From contig JAOAPB010000104.1 of assembly GCA_025462645.1 (NCBI GenBank), forward strand, positions 44,180 to 108,179: 64,000 bases of DNA. Reading direction: 5' to 3'. The first letter of the stretch is position 1. Each line of letters starts with the position of its first letter. Under the pieces are notes generated by a model, which worked only from the letters and a program-made list of their open reading frames with translations, was not told where the DNA came from and did not search any database. Below, piece by piece: positions 1 to 7,694 of the stretch. A program made the position numbers and the translations under genes. The stretch is from Edaphobacter sp. (GTDB lineage Bacteria; Acidobacteriota; Terriglobia; Terriglobales; Acidobacteriaceae).

Positions 1-21
1 CCGGTCTCTTTGAAGAGGCAG

Positions 22-231
22 CTATCTCTTGATCAAACAAGCAAGTGCTCTACCAACAGGCGTCCTTCTTCGAGCTACGAAAAAGCCGAACAGCAGGTGC
101 AGCACGGCAAGCGCCAGCGCTCCAGGAAAAGCCGCTTTGAAGGTCGTCACGGCAAAGCCCGGCCCAAACTTGCTCGAGAACAAGAGAATCACCGCATTGA
201 TGACCGGGAAGAAGAGCCCGAACGACAGCAT
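22..231 (-). CDS. possible small membrane protein
   Basis: A reading frame downstream of the VWA gene encodes strongly hydrophobic segments ending in a basic tail (FFVARRRTPVGR), as expected of a small inner-membrane protein with two helices. The frame stays open back to 405 inside the VWA gene. The first ATG after that gene's stop is at 231, with GGAG too close to be a good ribosome site. I recognise no family. It may be a chance open frame; the start is unsettled. Confidence 0.25.
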   Translation of the reverse strand: MLSFGLFFPVINAVILLFSSKFGPGFAVTTFKAAFPGALALAVLHLLFGFFVARRRTPVGRALACLIKR

Positions 232-310
232 CTCCAGCGACAGCGTGATGTGCAGGAACAGGCAACGGGCAAGGACGTCCTGCAGCCTTGGTTTTAATTC
301 GTCATATCTT

Positions 311-1399
311 TTACTGTGGCGGCCGCGGGGAGAAGTAGCCTTTTTGCGCGCGGACTTTGTAGCGGGGGTCCAGGGCCTGAAGGTAGATGGTGCGGAAGGA
401 GCCATCCTGCTTCAACTCCGCGGGCCGGTACACGAGCAGGTACTGGCTGCGCAGCTCCTCTTCGATGTTGTGGAAGCCGGTGGCTACGTCCTCGATGCGG
501 GTTGGATAGAAGGCCTGGCCTCCGGTGGCTTCGGAGATAGCGCGGAGAACCTCGTCGCCCTTGTCCCTGCTGGGGCTGATGTTGGTGCTGATGGTGTAGA
601 CGATGGTGTTGGCCCGCTGACACATCTTGATCGCGTCGCTCTCCTGGGAGCGGCTGTAGTTGTCGTCTCCGTCGGAGACGAGGATGAGCGCGCGGCGGAC
701 GGCGCCCTCTTCTTTGAGGGTCAGCATCTGGTCGCGGCAGGTCTTGTAGAGGGCATCGAAGAGAGCCGTGCCGCCACCGGGACGAAGCTTGCGGATGCCT
801 TGATTGAGGAGGTCGATGTTGTTGGTGAAGTCCTGCTCGATGTCGGTCTGGATGTCGAAGCCCTCGACGAAGGCGCGGTCGTTGCGATGGAGGACCTGGA
901 GGAGGAACTCGATGGCGGAGTCCTGCTCGAACTGGAAGCGCTGACGGATGGAGCTGGAGGTGTCGAGCATGATGCCGACACGGAGCGGAAGATTGGTCAG
1001 CTGCATGAAGCGGAGGACAGCTTCGGGGGGACGGCCGTCGTCGAGGAGACCGAAGTTTTCGCGCTTGAGGCCGGTGACGAAGCGGCCTTTCTTGTCGGTG
1101 ACGGTGAAGACGATGTTGACTTCGTTGACCTGGACCTTGATGGTCGTGATGGGCTGGTCCTGATTGGGAGCCTGGGCGTCGGGGGGAGGCTGCTGAGGCG
1201 TGGATTGCGGTGGTGCCTGGGATGCCGGAGGGGGTGCAGGCTGTTGCGGAGCAGGCGTGGTCGTCGTCTGCGGAGCCGCACTGGTCTGCGCGTGCAGGGG
1301 CGCATTGGCAAGAGCGGCGGTGAGCAGGAGGACAGAGGCCAGAAGGCCAGATGTGCGGTACGTTCGATTAAGCGCGATCACTCGAATGATTCTACTCAA
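311..1399 (-). CDS. VWA domain protein, Acidobacteria-type (VWFA-related)
   Basis: Predicted exported protein of 362 aa. It has an N-terminal hydrophobic signal segment (LLASVLLLTAALANAPLHAQ), a Pro/Gln/Ala-rich linker to about residue 75, a short beta-rich segment (VNEVNIVFTVTDKKGRFV), then a von Willebrand A domain with an intact MIDAS (DTSSSIR) and a later SDGDDNYSRS metal-site region. This arrangement matches the family annotated as VWFA-related Acidobacterial domain; its ligand is unknown. The start is TTG, overlapping the upstream TGA stop as TTGA, so translation is probably coupled to the pseudouridine synthase gene. Confidence 0.88.
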   Translation of the reverse strand: MSRIIRVIALNRTYRTSGLLASVLLLTAALANAPLHAQTSAAPQTTTTPAPQQPAPPPASQAPPQSTPQQPPPDAQAPNQDQPITTIKVQVNEVNIVFTVTDKKGRFVTGLKRENFGLLDDGRPPEAVLRFMQLTNLPLRVGIMLDTSSSIRQRFQFEQDSAIEFLLQVLHRNDRAFVEGFDIQTDIEQDFTNNIDLLNQGIRKLRPGGGTALFDALYKTCRDQMLTLKEEGAVRRALILVSDGDDNYSRSQESDAIKMCQRANTIVYTISTNISPSRDKGDEVLRAISEATGGQAFYPTRIEDVATGFHNIEEELRSQYLLVYRPAELKQDGSFRTIYLQALDPRYKVRAQKGYFSPRPPQ

Positions 1400-2508
1400 T
1401 CCTGGCCGGAAGCCGCGCGAATTGCTGCGAGAAACGATTTCAGCTCCGGAGGCAGGGGGGCGTCGATGTCCATTGCCTTGTGAGTCTGGGGGTGGGTGAA
1501 GGAGAGATGGGCGGCGTGGAGGAAGTTTCGGTCCAGATTGAGTTCGTGGTCGAGGCCGGGGATGAGATGGGGGGATCCGTAGAGGGTGTCGCCGACGACG
1601 GGGTGGCCGAGAGACTGCATGTGGACGCGGATCTGGTGGGTGCGGCCGGTCTCGATGCGGACCTCGACCAGAGTGAAGGCGCCATAGGGGGACTGGACGC
1701 GCTCGAGCACTTTGACGTGGGAGACGGCGGAGCGGCCATCGGCTCGGCGAGTGGTCATGCGGGTGCGGCGGACGAGGTCGCGTGCGATAGGAAGGTTGAC
1801 GGTGATGTTGTCCTTGGTGAGGTTGCCGTGGACGAGAGCGAGGTAGGTCTTGGCGACCTGGCGCTGGGAGAACATATCGCCAAGCTTGCGGTGGGTGCTG
1901 TCGTCCTTGGCGACGAGGATGATGCCGCTGGTCTGCTTGTCGAGGCGGTGGACGATGCCGGGGCGGAGGTCGCCGCCGACTTCGGAGAGGTGATTGAAGT
2001 GGTGCAGGAGGGCGTTCACCAACGTACCGCGGTTGCGGGCGTCGTCGGTTGAGCCGGCTCCGGCGTGGACCATCATGCTGGCCGGCTTGTTGATCACGGC
2101 GAGGTACTTGTCCTCGTGGAGTATGTCGAGCGGGATGTCCTCGGCTACGGCGTGGAGCGGTGGAGGATGCGGGGCGCCTTCGATCTCGATGTGTTCGCCG
2201 CCATGGAGCTTGTGCTTGGGCTTGGCGGGGTGGCCGTCTACGCGAACCTGCTCGTTTTCGATGAGGAGCTGGACGCGGGCGCGGCTGATGTCGGGAATGG
2301 CCTGGGCGAGGTACTGGTCAAGGCGCAGGTTGGCCGCGGCGGGGTCGGCGGTGAAGGCGTGGATGTGGTCTTCGGCGTCGTCGTCGAAGTCTACGTCGAG
2401 GACGGGGACAGGGGGCGGAAGGACCTCTTCTACGCCGCGAGTGGCGCGGTACTCGTGCTTGACGGTACGGCGGCGCTGGCCCTTGGGGAGCATGTTCTTA
2501 GACGGCAT
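1396..2508 (-). CDS. RluA/RluD-family rRNA pseudouridine synthase
   Basis: 370 aa. It isomerises uridines in 23S rRNA. An acidic N-terminal extension (about 55 residues) precedes an S4 RNA-binding domain (LRLDQYLAQAIPDISRARVQ) and the catalytic domain, with the RluA/D signature HRLDKQTSGIILVAK containing the catalytic Asp, and the later RTHQIRVHMQSLGHPVVGD motif. The three-gene minus-strand run Lgt-like / RluD-like / VWA is tightly packed: this gene overlaps the Lgt-like gene by 11 nt upstream and the VWA gene by TTGA downstream. Site specificity (RluD versus RluC or RluA) cannot be settled by reading. Confidence 0.9.
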   Translation of the reverse strand: MPSKNMLPKGQRRRTVKHEYRATRGVEEVLPPPVPVLDVDFDDDAEDHIHAFTADPAAANLRLDQYLAQAIPDISRARVQLLIENEQVRVDGHPAKPKHKLHGGEHIEIEGAPHPPPLHAVAEDIPLDILHEDKYLAVINKPASMMVHAGAGSTDDARNRGTLVNALLHHFNHLSEVGGDLRPGIVHRLDKQTSGIILVAKDDSTHRKLGDMFSQRQVAKTYLALVHGNLTKDNITVNLPIARDLVRRTRMTTRRADGRSAVSHVKVLERVQSPYGAFTLVEVRIETGRTHQIRVHMQSLGHPVVGDTLYGSPHLIPGLDHELNLDRNFLHAAHLSFTHPQTHKAMDIDAPLPPELKSFLAAIRAASGQD

Positions 2509-3247
2509 GGGTGACCAGCTTTCGGGATTGGAGCGAGATGAGGCCGGCGGCGACGATCATGCCGAGGGAGATCCACTGGATGGGATCGAGGAGATTGCCG
2601 AGCGGGACAGGGTACGGATTGGGCTGGCGAAAGAAGGTCAGGAGGAACTGGGCTACACCGGCTACGGCGAGGGCGGTGGCTGCGGTCTCGCCTGGGCGGC
2701 GGCGAGGAGAGAGATGGCGAAGGAGGCCGATCGTAATGAGAACAGCTCCCAGGGCTGTGTAGAGCGGGACGGGATGGAGGCGAGGGGCGGTGTCCGGGGG
2801 GATGGCGAAGCCCCAGGGTAGGCCGGTGGGTAGGCCGGGGTCGGTGCCCTGAGCGAAGTGTCCCAGGGCCAGAAAGGCCCAGGCGAGGGTCGCACAGGGA
2901 GCCCAGGCGTCCAGCGTGCTCAGGAGGGGAAGACGACGGAGACGAAGGTAGAGCAGAGTCGCCAGGCCGGTCAGGAGGAGGCCGAAGGCCGTGAGGGACG
3001 GGACGGTGAGCAGGAGAAGAGGGTAAGTGAGGAAGTTGCTGAGGTTGGTCACGACCAGAATCAGGCGGGATAGGACGAAGGCCGCGAGGATGGTGAAGAG
3101 GCCGGCGTTCCAGATCTTTTCCGGCTCAAGAGCAAGGGTTGCGGAGGTGTGGAGGCTGAGAGAGAGCGCGGCCATGAGGCCTGCCGCAGCGAGAACGCCG
3201 AAGGTGGGAAGGAAGATGCTGCCGAAGTGGAGGATATAGGGATGCAC
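2498..3247 (-). CDS. Lgt-like (prolipoprotein diacylglyceryl transferase-like) membrane protein
   Basis: 249 aa with about seven hydrophobic segments. The order of motifs follows Lgt: HPYILHFGSI at the N-terminus, a central LGHFAQGTDPGLPTGLPWGF segment, HPVPLYTALGA, and a terminal DPIQWISLGM. In canonical Lgt the central segment contains the catalytic Arg and Asn of the GRxGNFxN signature; here they are not visible, and the LYE glutamate is replaced. This looks like a diverged paralogue that may not transfer diacylglycerol. It is the first gene of the Lgt-like / RluD / VWA run and lies just downstream of the 6S RNA. Confidence 0.7.
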   Translation of the reverse strand: MHPYILHFGSIFLPTFGVLAAAGLMAALSLSLHTSATLALEPEKIWNAGLFTILAAFVLSRLILVVTNLSNFLTYPLLLLTVPSLTAFGLLLTGLATLLYLRLRRLPLLSTLDAWAPCATLAWAFLALGHFAQGTDPGLPTGLPWGFAIPPDTAPRLHPVPLYTALGAVLITIGLLRHLSPRRRPGETAATALAVAGVAQFLLTFFRQPNPYPVPLGNLLDPIQWISLGMIVAAGLISLQSRKLVTHAV

Positions 3248-3290
3248 GGGCGAGATGAGTCCAGAGATAGCGGAGCTGAGAGATGAGACA

Positions 3291-3485
3291 AGAAAACCGA
3301 CCCGCGGGGCCGTGCGTCGAAGCGCTGGTGAACCCGTCCTAAGACGGCGGGACCCTGCCGTGGCTCTTTAGGCGTTCCTGACTGGAGGACTGCACACCGA
3401 GCCATGTATACGAGCCAGGTCCCTGTTCAATGAATGTTGGTTCAACCAGCGTGGATCGCGCACCTGCTTAGCAGGCCGGTCTCTT
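3291..3485 (-). ncRNA. ssrS: probable 6S RNA (ssrS)
   Basis: The minus transcript, about 195 nt, folds into the 6S architecture. A closing stem pairs 3439-3450 with 3324-3334. A large central bubble has an A/U-rich 5' side (about 3424-3438) and, on the 3' side, a small hairpin (CCGTC/GACGG, 3334-3347), as in E. coli 6S. A long apical stem starts with GGGACC/GGTCCC (3418-3423 with 3349-3354). A TTTTCTT tract near 3293 marks the 3' end. A sigma70-type promoter sits at the right distance upstream, and zapA, the classical 6S neighbour, lies 1 kb upstream on the same strand. Identified by structure and context, without a covariance-model test. Confidence 0.72.
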
Positions 3486-3491
3486 AAATGG

Positions 3492-3520
3492 ATGCTACCT
3501 GCCTGCTACCCTGTTGGCAA
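3492..3520 (-). promoter_or_regulatory. sigma70-type promoter of the 6S RNA
   Basis: On the minus strand, TTGCCA (-35, 3515-3520) and TAGCAT (-10, 3492-3497) are separated by 17 nt, predicting transcription start at about 3485, where the folded RNA begins. Confidence 0.55.
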
Positions 3521-3570
3521 TAGGAGGGGATGGGCTGCGACGTTGCAATGAGGCAGTTCCGGCATCTTTC

Positions 3571-4392
3571 TTATGCGGCTGTGGGCTTTTTGCTCTCCGG
3601 TACAGCGATGCGGTCGAAGTCGGAGGCCAGCTGTCTAAGCCGTGCAGGCACTTCACTTCCCCCCAGTGGCTTGCCGTGGCCGGGTGCAACGGTGAGCGGG
3701 TTGAGGGCTGCGAGTCTCTGGACGGAGGCTCTGGCGGCAGCCCAGTCGGAGGTGAAGTATGCCGGGGGGCCGTGGAGTTCGGGCTTTTGTGTGAGGGCGG
3801 CTTCGAAGAAGCTCTCCGGCTTGGTGGTGCAGAAGGCGTCGCCGACGATGAGGGTTCCATCTTTTGCGCGATAGAAGGAGACGTGCCCGGGAGTGTGGCC
3901 GGGGGTATGGAGGACCTTCCACCCAGGGAGTTCGGCGAAGGCGAGGCCGGCGCTATCGATGGGCAATGGCTGCAGACGGCCACTGAAGTTATAAGGCCCG
4001 CGCGGATAGAGCGGCGAGAGCAGCGACATAAGACCGCCGCCTACTCCGGGTTGGGGGGCGGGGTATTGCTTTTCTCCCGTGAGGTAAGGGAACTCCAGGG
4101 GATGGGCGTAGATGGGAATGTCCCACTCTTTCGCGAGCTCGCCTGCGGCGCTGACGTGGTCGAAGTGGCCATGCGTGAGGATGATGGCTCGCGGCGCGGT
4201 GGCGAACCTCTCCTGAGCCCAATGACGAATGCGTGAGGCCGAGAATGGAATTGCCGCGTCGATGAGGGTCCAGGAGCCATCCGTGTGAGTGACGGCGAAG
4301 ACGTTGACGAAGGCGATGCGCAGACCGTAGAGATTGGAAGCTATAGCATTGAAGGGAACGATCTGATTGTCGGGGATGATGACCTTGTCCAT
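3571..4392 (-). CDS. MBL-fold metallo-hydrolase
   Basis: 273 aa soluble hydrolase of the metallo-beta-lactamase superfamily. The metal ligands are clear: HGHFDH at about residue 75, HTPGHTPGH at about 165, GDAFCTTK (bridging Asp) at about 180 and a terminal GHGKPLGG. The pattern suits a glyoxalase II/YflN-like general MBL hydrolase; no substrate can be named. AGGAG precedes the ATG by 7 nt. It lies downstream of zapA on the same strand with 50 nt between them and could be cotranscribed. Confidence 0.85.
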   Translation of the reverse strand: MDKVIIPDNQIVPFNAIASNLYGLRIAFVNVFAVTHTDGSWTLIDAAIPFSASRIRHWAQERFATAPRAIILTHGHFDHVSAAGELAKEWDIPIYAHPLEFPYLTGEKQYPAPQPGVGGGLMSLLSPLYPRGPYNFSGRLQPLPIDSAGLAFAELPGWKVLHTPGHTPGHVSFYRAKDGTLIVGDAFCTTKPESFFEAALTQKPELHGPPAYFTSDWAAARASVQRLAALNPLTVAPGHGKPLGGSEVPARLRQLASDFDRIAVPESKKPTAA

Positions 4393-4441
4393 GGCGGCTC
4401 TCCTGCGCGCTTTAGATGCGGCGGGAAGAGTGGATGGATAG

Positions 4442-4789
4442 CTAGCCGACTTTGCGGTCTTCGAGGACTTCGTCGAGCATGTGGGCCAGGTTGCCGGCCC
4501 GCGAGCGGATGGAGTGCTGGGAGTGCTGGATGGTGCCGGCGAGGTTGTCGTGGCGCTGGCGAGCGGCGCAGAGCTCGTCGGCGATGTTGAGGGCGGCTAG
4601 AACGGCTACGCGGAGCGAATCGACGGTTCCGCCGTGGGCGGAGACGGCTCGCATCTTGGCGTCTACGATCTGCGCGAGGCGCTCGATGTAGGCGTGGTCG
4701 GTGCCGCGGAGATGGTAGACCTGGTCGTAGATGTCGACGGCGATGGACTGGGATGCGGTCGCTGCCGGGGTTTCGAGGGTCTGGTCCAT
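4442..4789 (-). CDS. zapA: cell division protein ZapA
   Basis: 115 aa, the usual size. ZapA binds FtsZ and promotes bundling of the Z-ring. The N-terminal beta-alpha region (VDIYDQVYHLRGTDHAYIE) and the conserved VDAKMR and RVAVLAALNIADEL segments are present, followed by a C-terminal helix expected to form the coiled-coil dimer. AAAGGAGA lies 4 nt before the ATG. The gene follows a small coiled-coil gene and pheT, an order seen in many bacteria. Confidence 0.92.
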   Translation of the reverse strand: MDQTLETPAATASQSIAVDIYDQVYHLRGTDHAYIERLAQIVDAKMRAVSAHGGTVDSLRVAVLAALNIADELCAARQRHDNLAGTIQHSQHSIRSRAGNLAHMLDEVLEDRKVG

Positions 4790-4808
4790 CGTGTCTCCTT
4801 TGTTTGGT

Positions 4809-5045
4809 TTAGAGCAGCTCGTCCATCTGCTGAAGCATCTTTTCGACGCGCTGTCGCACGGCTTCGCGCTCCTGATTGAGGGTGCTGTTGGCAGAGGTCT
4901 GGACGGTCAGTTGTTCCCGGAGGGCAGCGACTTCGGCCTCGGCAGCGGCGCGGGCTTCGCGTTCGCGCTTGACGATCTCGACGGCGCGGAGGACTTTTTG
5001 CTCTAACGCCTGGAACTCGTCGACGCTGATGGTGGATGTACTCAT
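4809..5045 (-). CDS. ZapB-like small coiled-coil protein
   Basis: 78 aa, almost entirely heptad-like and charged (LEQKVLRAVEIVKREREAR ... EREAVRQRVEKMLQQMDELL), hence a predicted all-helical coiled coil. Size and position directly upstream of zapA (19-nt gap) suggest a ZapB-like divisome factor. Homology to E. coli ZapB cannot be shown by eye because coiled coils resemble one another. Confidence 0.75.
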   Translation of the reverse strand: MSTSTISVDEFQALEQKVLRAVEIVKREREARAAAEAEVAALREQLTVQTSANSTLNQEREAVRQRVEKMLQQMDELL

Positions 5046-5326
5046 ATCTTTTGAAGTATAGACGCGAAAGACGTGGATTTTATTGCCTGGGAACCTATAT
5101 GGGTGCGGATTTGTTTGCGCTTTTTTCCAGCGTGGTGAAATGAGGGGGTTTCGGGGAGATCTGCGATTTGGAGGTGGTTTTTTTGCGGTCTGGCTGTGGT
5201 GGGTTGCGTGGCTGATGTGGTTTGCTGCGGGGCACTTTTCGGCAATGAAAAGTGTGCCGGTTTTTGAGGTTTATTTTTAAGGCTTTGGCCGCGATTGGAG
5301 AGTAGTGGCACTACGAGCGAAATGCA

Positions 5327-5440
5327 GGGGTTCTTCGCTTCGCTCAGAATGACAACCCAAAACAAACAACAACAACAGCAAGAGCAACGGCAACAGCAAC
5401 GACAAGAACAACCGCAACGACAAGAGCAACCGCAACGGCG
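5327..5440 (-). repeat. interspersed repeat with CAA/CAR-rich tandem tract
   Basis: The 405-nt gap 5046-5450 between the zapB-like gene and pheT holds no convincing gene. Read on the minus strand, 5327-5353 is one copy of a dispersed motif beginning GTCATTCTGAGCG and ending GAAGAACCCC. It is preceded by an imperfect tandem array of GTTGTT/CTTGTC-type units (5354-5440, CAACAACAAC... on plus). Related copies occur at 8902 and 55708, with a truncated one at 35461. The rest of the gap (5046-5326) shows nothing I can name. Confidence 0.7.
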
Positions 5441-5450
5441 CCTTAGAGAA

Positions 5451-7694
5451 TCAGGCTCGCTGGGTACCGCCGAGAGCGGTTAGAGTTTGGACGATCTGGG
5501 TGGACCAGGCGGTGAGGTCTTCGTCACGCAGGGTGCGCTCGTGCGACTGGAAGACCGTGCGGAGGAGATGCGAGTAGACGCCGGGAAACTTCTTTTGATC
5601 GCGCCAGACCTCGATCGGCTTGAGGCTCTGCAGCTCGGGGATACTGAGGGCATGGATGGCGGATACGATGCTATGCCATTGGACTGAGTCGGGGAAGACG
5701 AAGGAGAAGTCTCGCTCGACGGCCTGGTAGCGGGAGATGTCGTGGGCCGTCACCCTCTTGAGAGGGAGGGCGTAGAGGGCAGCCAGATCGATCTGCGCGA
5801 GGTACGCAGGCTGGCGTAGCTTGCGGTGCTCTCTTTGCAGGTGCGCAAGTTCCCCGAAGTAGGCGATTGGGGTGTTGTTGACGAGGGCAGTGGCGGCTCG
5901 GCCGGGTTGGAGCCAGGCTGGGACGCCCACGGTCGAGAAGGTGAGGGCGGCGGGGCCTCCAGTGAGAGTGAAGAGGGAGAGGAGGGACTCGATGGCCCCC
6001 TTGAGCTCGAAGAAAGGGGCGTCCTGCGCGGTGTGGAGAGGGGTGCTCTGGGGCTGCGAGGTGGTGAGGCCGAGAGAGAGCTGAGGGGTTTCGTGGACGT
6101 CGGAGATGAAGGAGCCGTCGGCGGGGATGGTGCCGGTGAAGATCTGGCCCTGCTCGAAGAGGCGAACCTCTTTTACGTCGCGGTTGAGATTGTGGGAGAG
6201 CATGGTCAGCATGCCGGGGATGAGCGAGGGACGGAGGAGAGAGGCCTCTTCGGAGAGGGGGTTTTCCATGGGGACGGTTCCCATGGATTGTGTTGCTGGA
6301 TTGGGGGAAGACGGTTCGCTTTCGCGAATGCCCGCCTTAGCCGCCAGGTGCGGTGGCGAAGATAGGGTACCCGGATCTGTGGCCGGGTCAGAGGGATTCC
6401 GAGAGGGGCGGTAGAAGAGGTCGCTGTCGGCCTGGCTGGCGAAGGTGCTGGAGATGGACTCGCTGAAGCCCAAGGCAAGGAGGCGGTTGCGGACGGCGGC
6501 TTCTGCGGCGGAGGTGGGGTTCGCGATGACCGGGAGCGGCGCTGGCAGGGTGTTGGCGAAGCCGTTGTAGCCGTAGACGCGGGCTACCTCTTCGATGAGG
6601 TCGATCTCGCGCTCGAGGTCGAGACGCCAGCTGGGGAGTCTGGTGGAGTAGATGTCGATACCGTGCAGGATGAGCTCGCAGCCGAGGGCGGCGAGGTACT
6701 GCTGGACGATCTCGGAGGTGATGCCTTCGGGTGCGACGGTGGTGCCGAGGTGGCGCTGCACCTGTTTGACGGAGAGCTCGATGGGGGGGCGGCTGGCCGT
6801 GCGGGCGGCGACCTCGGGGTCGATGACGTCGATGAGCTCGCCCTCGATCTTGCCACCGGCCTGCAGGATGAGTTGCGCGACGATGGCATTGGCGACGGGG
6901 GCGGCGTTGAAGTCGGCTCCGCGCTCGAAGCGGTGGGAGGCGTCGGTGTGGAGGAGGTGGCGGCGGGAGCTGCGGCGAATGCTGGCGGGGTCGAACCAGG
7001 CGGCCTCGATGAGGATGTTCTTTGTCTCAGGGGTGATCATGGAGTCCCAGCCTCCCATGACTCCGGCGAGGGCGAGGGCCTTCTTTTCGTCGGCTACGAC
7101 GAGGTCGTCGGACTCGAGGGTGCGCTCGGTTCCGTCGAGGAGTTTTAACCTCTCTCCCTTGTGGGCGAGGCGGACCACGATGCCTCCTTCGATCTTATCG
7201 AGGTCGAAGGCGTGGGTGGGGTGGCCCATACCGAGGAGGACATAGTTGCTGGCGTCGACGGCGTTGGAGATCTGCTTCTGGCCGAGGAGGGTGAAGTACT
7301 CGGCGATCTTCCCCGTGGAGGGGCCGATGGTGACGTTGCGGAGGACCTGGGCGGTGAACCGGCCGCAGAGGCCCTTGGCGTCAGGGGCGATGCGGACGGG
7401 AAAGGGCGCGTCGACGAGGGTGCCGACGGGTAGCCTGGTGTCGAGATGGGCCAGCGGGAGGTTGTAGATGGTCGCGGCCTCGCGGGCGATGCCGTAGTGG
7501 TTCATGGCGTCGACGCGATTGGTGGTGATGTCCATCTCGAAGAGTGAGCCGGCCGAATTACCAGAGGCGGCGGGGCCGAGATCGTGGACGCCTTCGACGG
7601 CGATGCCGCGGAGGGTGAGGTCGTCGGCCAGTTGCCGGTCGGTGACGGAGAGGGTGGGGAGATAGTGGCGGAGCCAGCTTGTCAGAATCTTCAT
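5451..7694 (-). CDS. pheT: phenylalanyl-tRNA synthetase beta subunit, lacking the N-terminal OB-fold domain
   Basis: 747 aa. It charges tRNA-Phe together with PheS. The start (MKILTSWLRHYLP) and the B1 segment are normal, but residues of about 45-55 run straight into the MDITTNRVDAMNHYGIARE motif. The roughly 110-residue EMAP/OB-fold tRNA-binding domain found between them in E. coli is absent. The B3/B4, B5 and C-terminal ferredoxin-fold (FSFVFPD ... VYSHLLRTVFQSHERTLRDE) regions are present. About 50 low-complexity residues are inserted just before NPLSEEASLLRPSL. pheS is not adjacent: upstream of the ATG lies a gene-free stretch. Confidence 0.93.
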   Translation of the reverse strand: MKILTSWLRHYLPTLSVTDRQLADDLTLRGIAVEGVHDLGPAASGNSAGSLFEMDITTNRVDAMNHYGIAREAATIYNLPLAHLDTRLPVGTLVDAPFPVRIAPDAKGLCGRFTAQVLRNVTIGPSTGKIAEYFTLLGQKQISNAVDASNYVLLGMGHPTHAFDLDKIEGGIVVRLAHKGERLKLLDGTERTLESDDLVVADEKKALALAGVMGGWDSMITPETKNILIEAAWFDPASIRRSSRRHLLHTDASHRFERGADFNAAPVANAIVAQLILQAGGKIEGELIDVIDPEVAARTASRPPIELSVKQVQRHLGTTVAPEGITSEIVQQYLAALGCELILHGIDIYSTRLPSWRLDLEREIDLIEEVARVYGYNGFANTLPAPLPVIANPTSAAEAAVRNRLLALGFSESISSTFASQADSDLFYRPSRNPSDPATDPGTLSSPPHLAAKAGIRESEPSSPNPATQSMGTVPMENPLSEEASLLRPSLIPGMLTMLSHNLNRDVKEVRLFEQGQIFTGTIPADGSFISDVHETPQLSLGLTTSQPQSTPLHTAQDAPFFELKGAIESLLSLFTLTGGPAALTFSTVGVPAWLQPGRAATALVNNTPIAYFGELAHLQREHRKLRQPAYLAQIDLAALYALPLKRVTAHDISRYQAVERDFSFVFPDSVQWHSIVSAIHALSIPELQSLKPIEVWRDQKKFPGVYSHLLRTVFQSHERTLRDEDLTAWSTQIVQTLTALGGTQRA
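6255..6410 (-). repeat. repeat-like in-frame insertion inside pheT
   Basis: This stretch encodes about 50 Pro/Ser/Ala-rich residues (including LAAKAGIRESEP and SMGTVPME) that ordinary PheT sequences do not have at this point. It contains a near-perfect palindrome (6266-6286, centre GGGGACGGTTCCC) and a GGGTACCCTATCTTCG segment on the minus strand that resembles the intergenic GGGTGCCCCATC repeats at 7920, 8810 and 35555. The reading frame is preserved through it. Confidence 0.5.

Noticed and set aside
29..1483. Long plus-strand open frame opposite the VWA gene
   Set aside because: It mirrors a high-GC coding gene on the other strand; its product is low in complexity (Val/Gly/Glu/Asp) and has no domain.
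3439..3450. GGTTCAACC looks like a tRNA T-loop
   Set aside because: It pairs with 3324-3334 as the closing stem of the 6S-like RNA and no acceptor or anticodon arm is present.
5354..5440. Possible CRISPR array
   Set aside because: Units are short, imperfect and without unique spacers.
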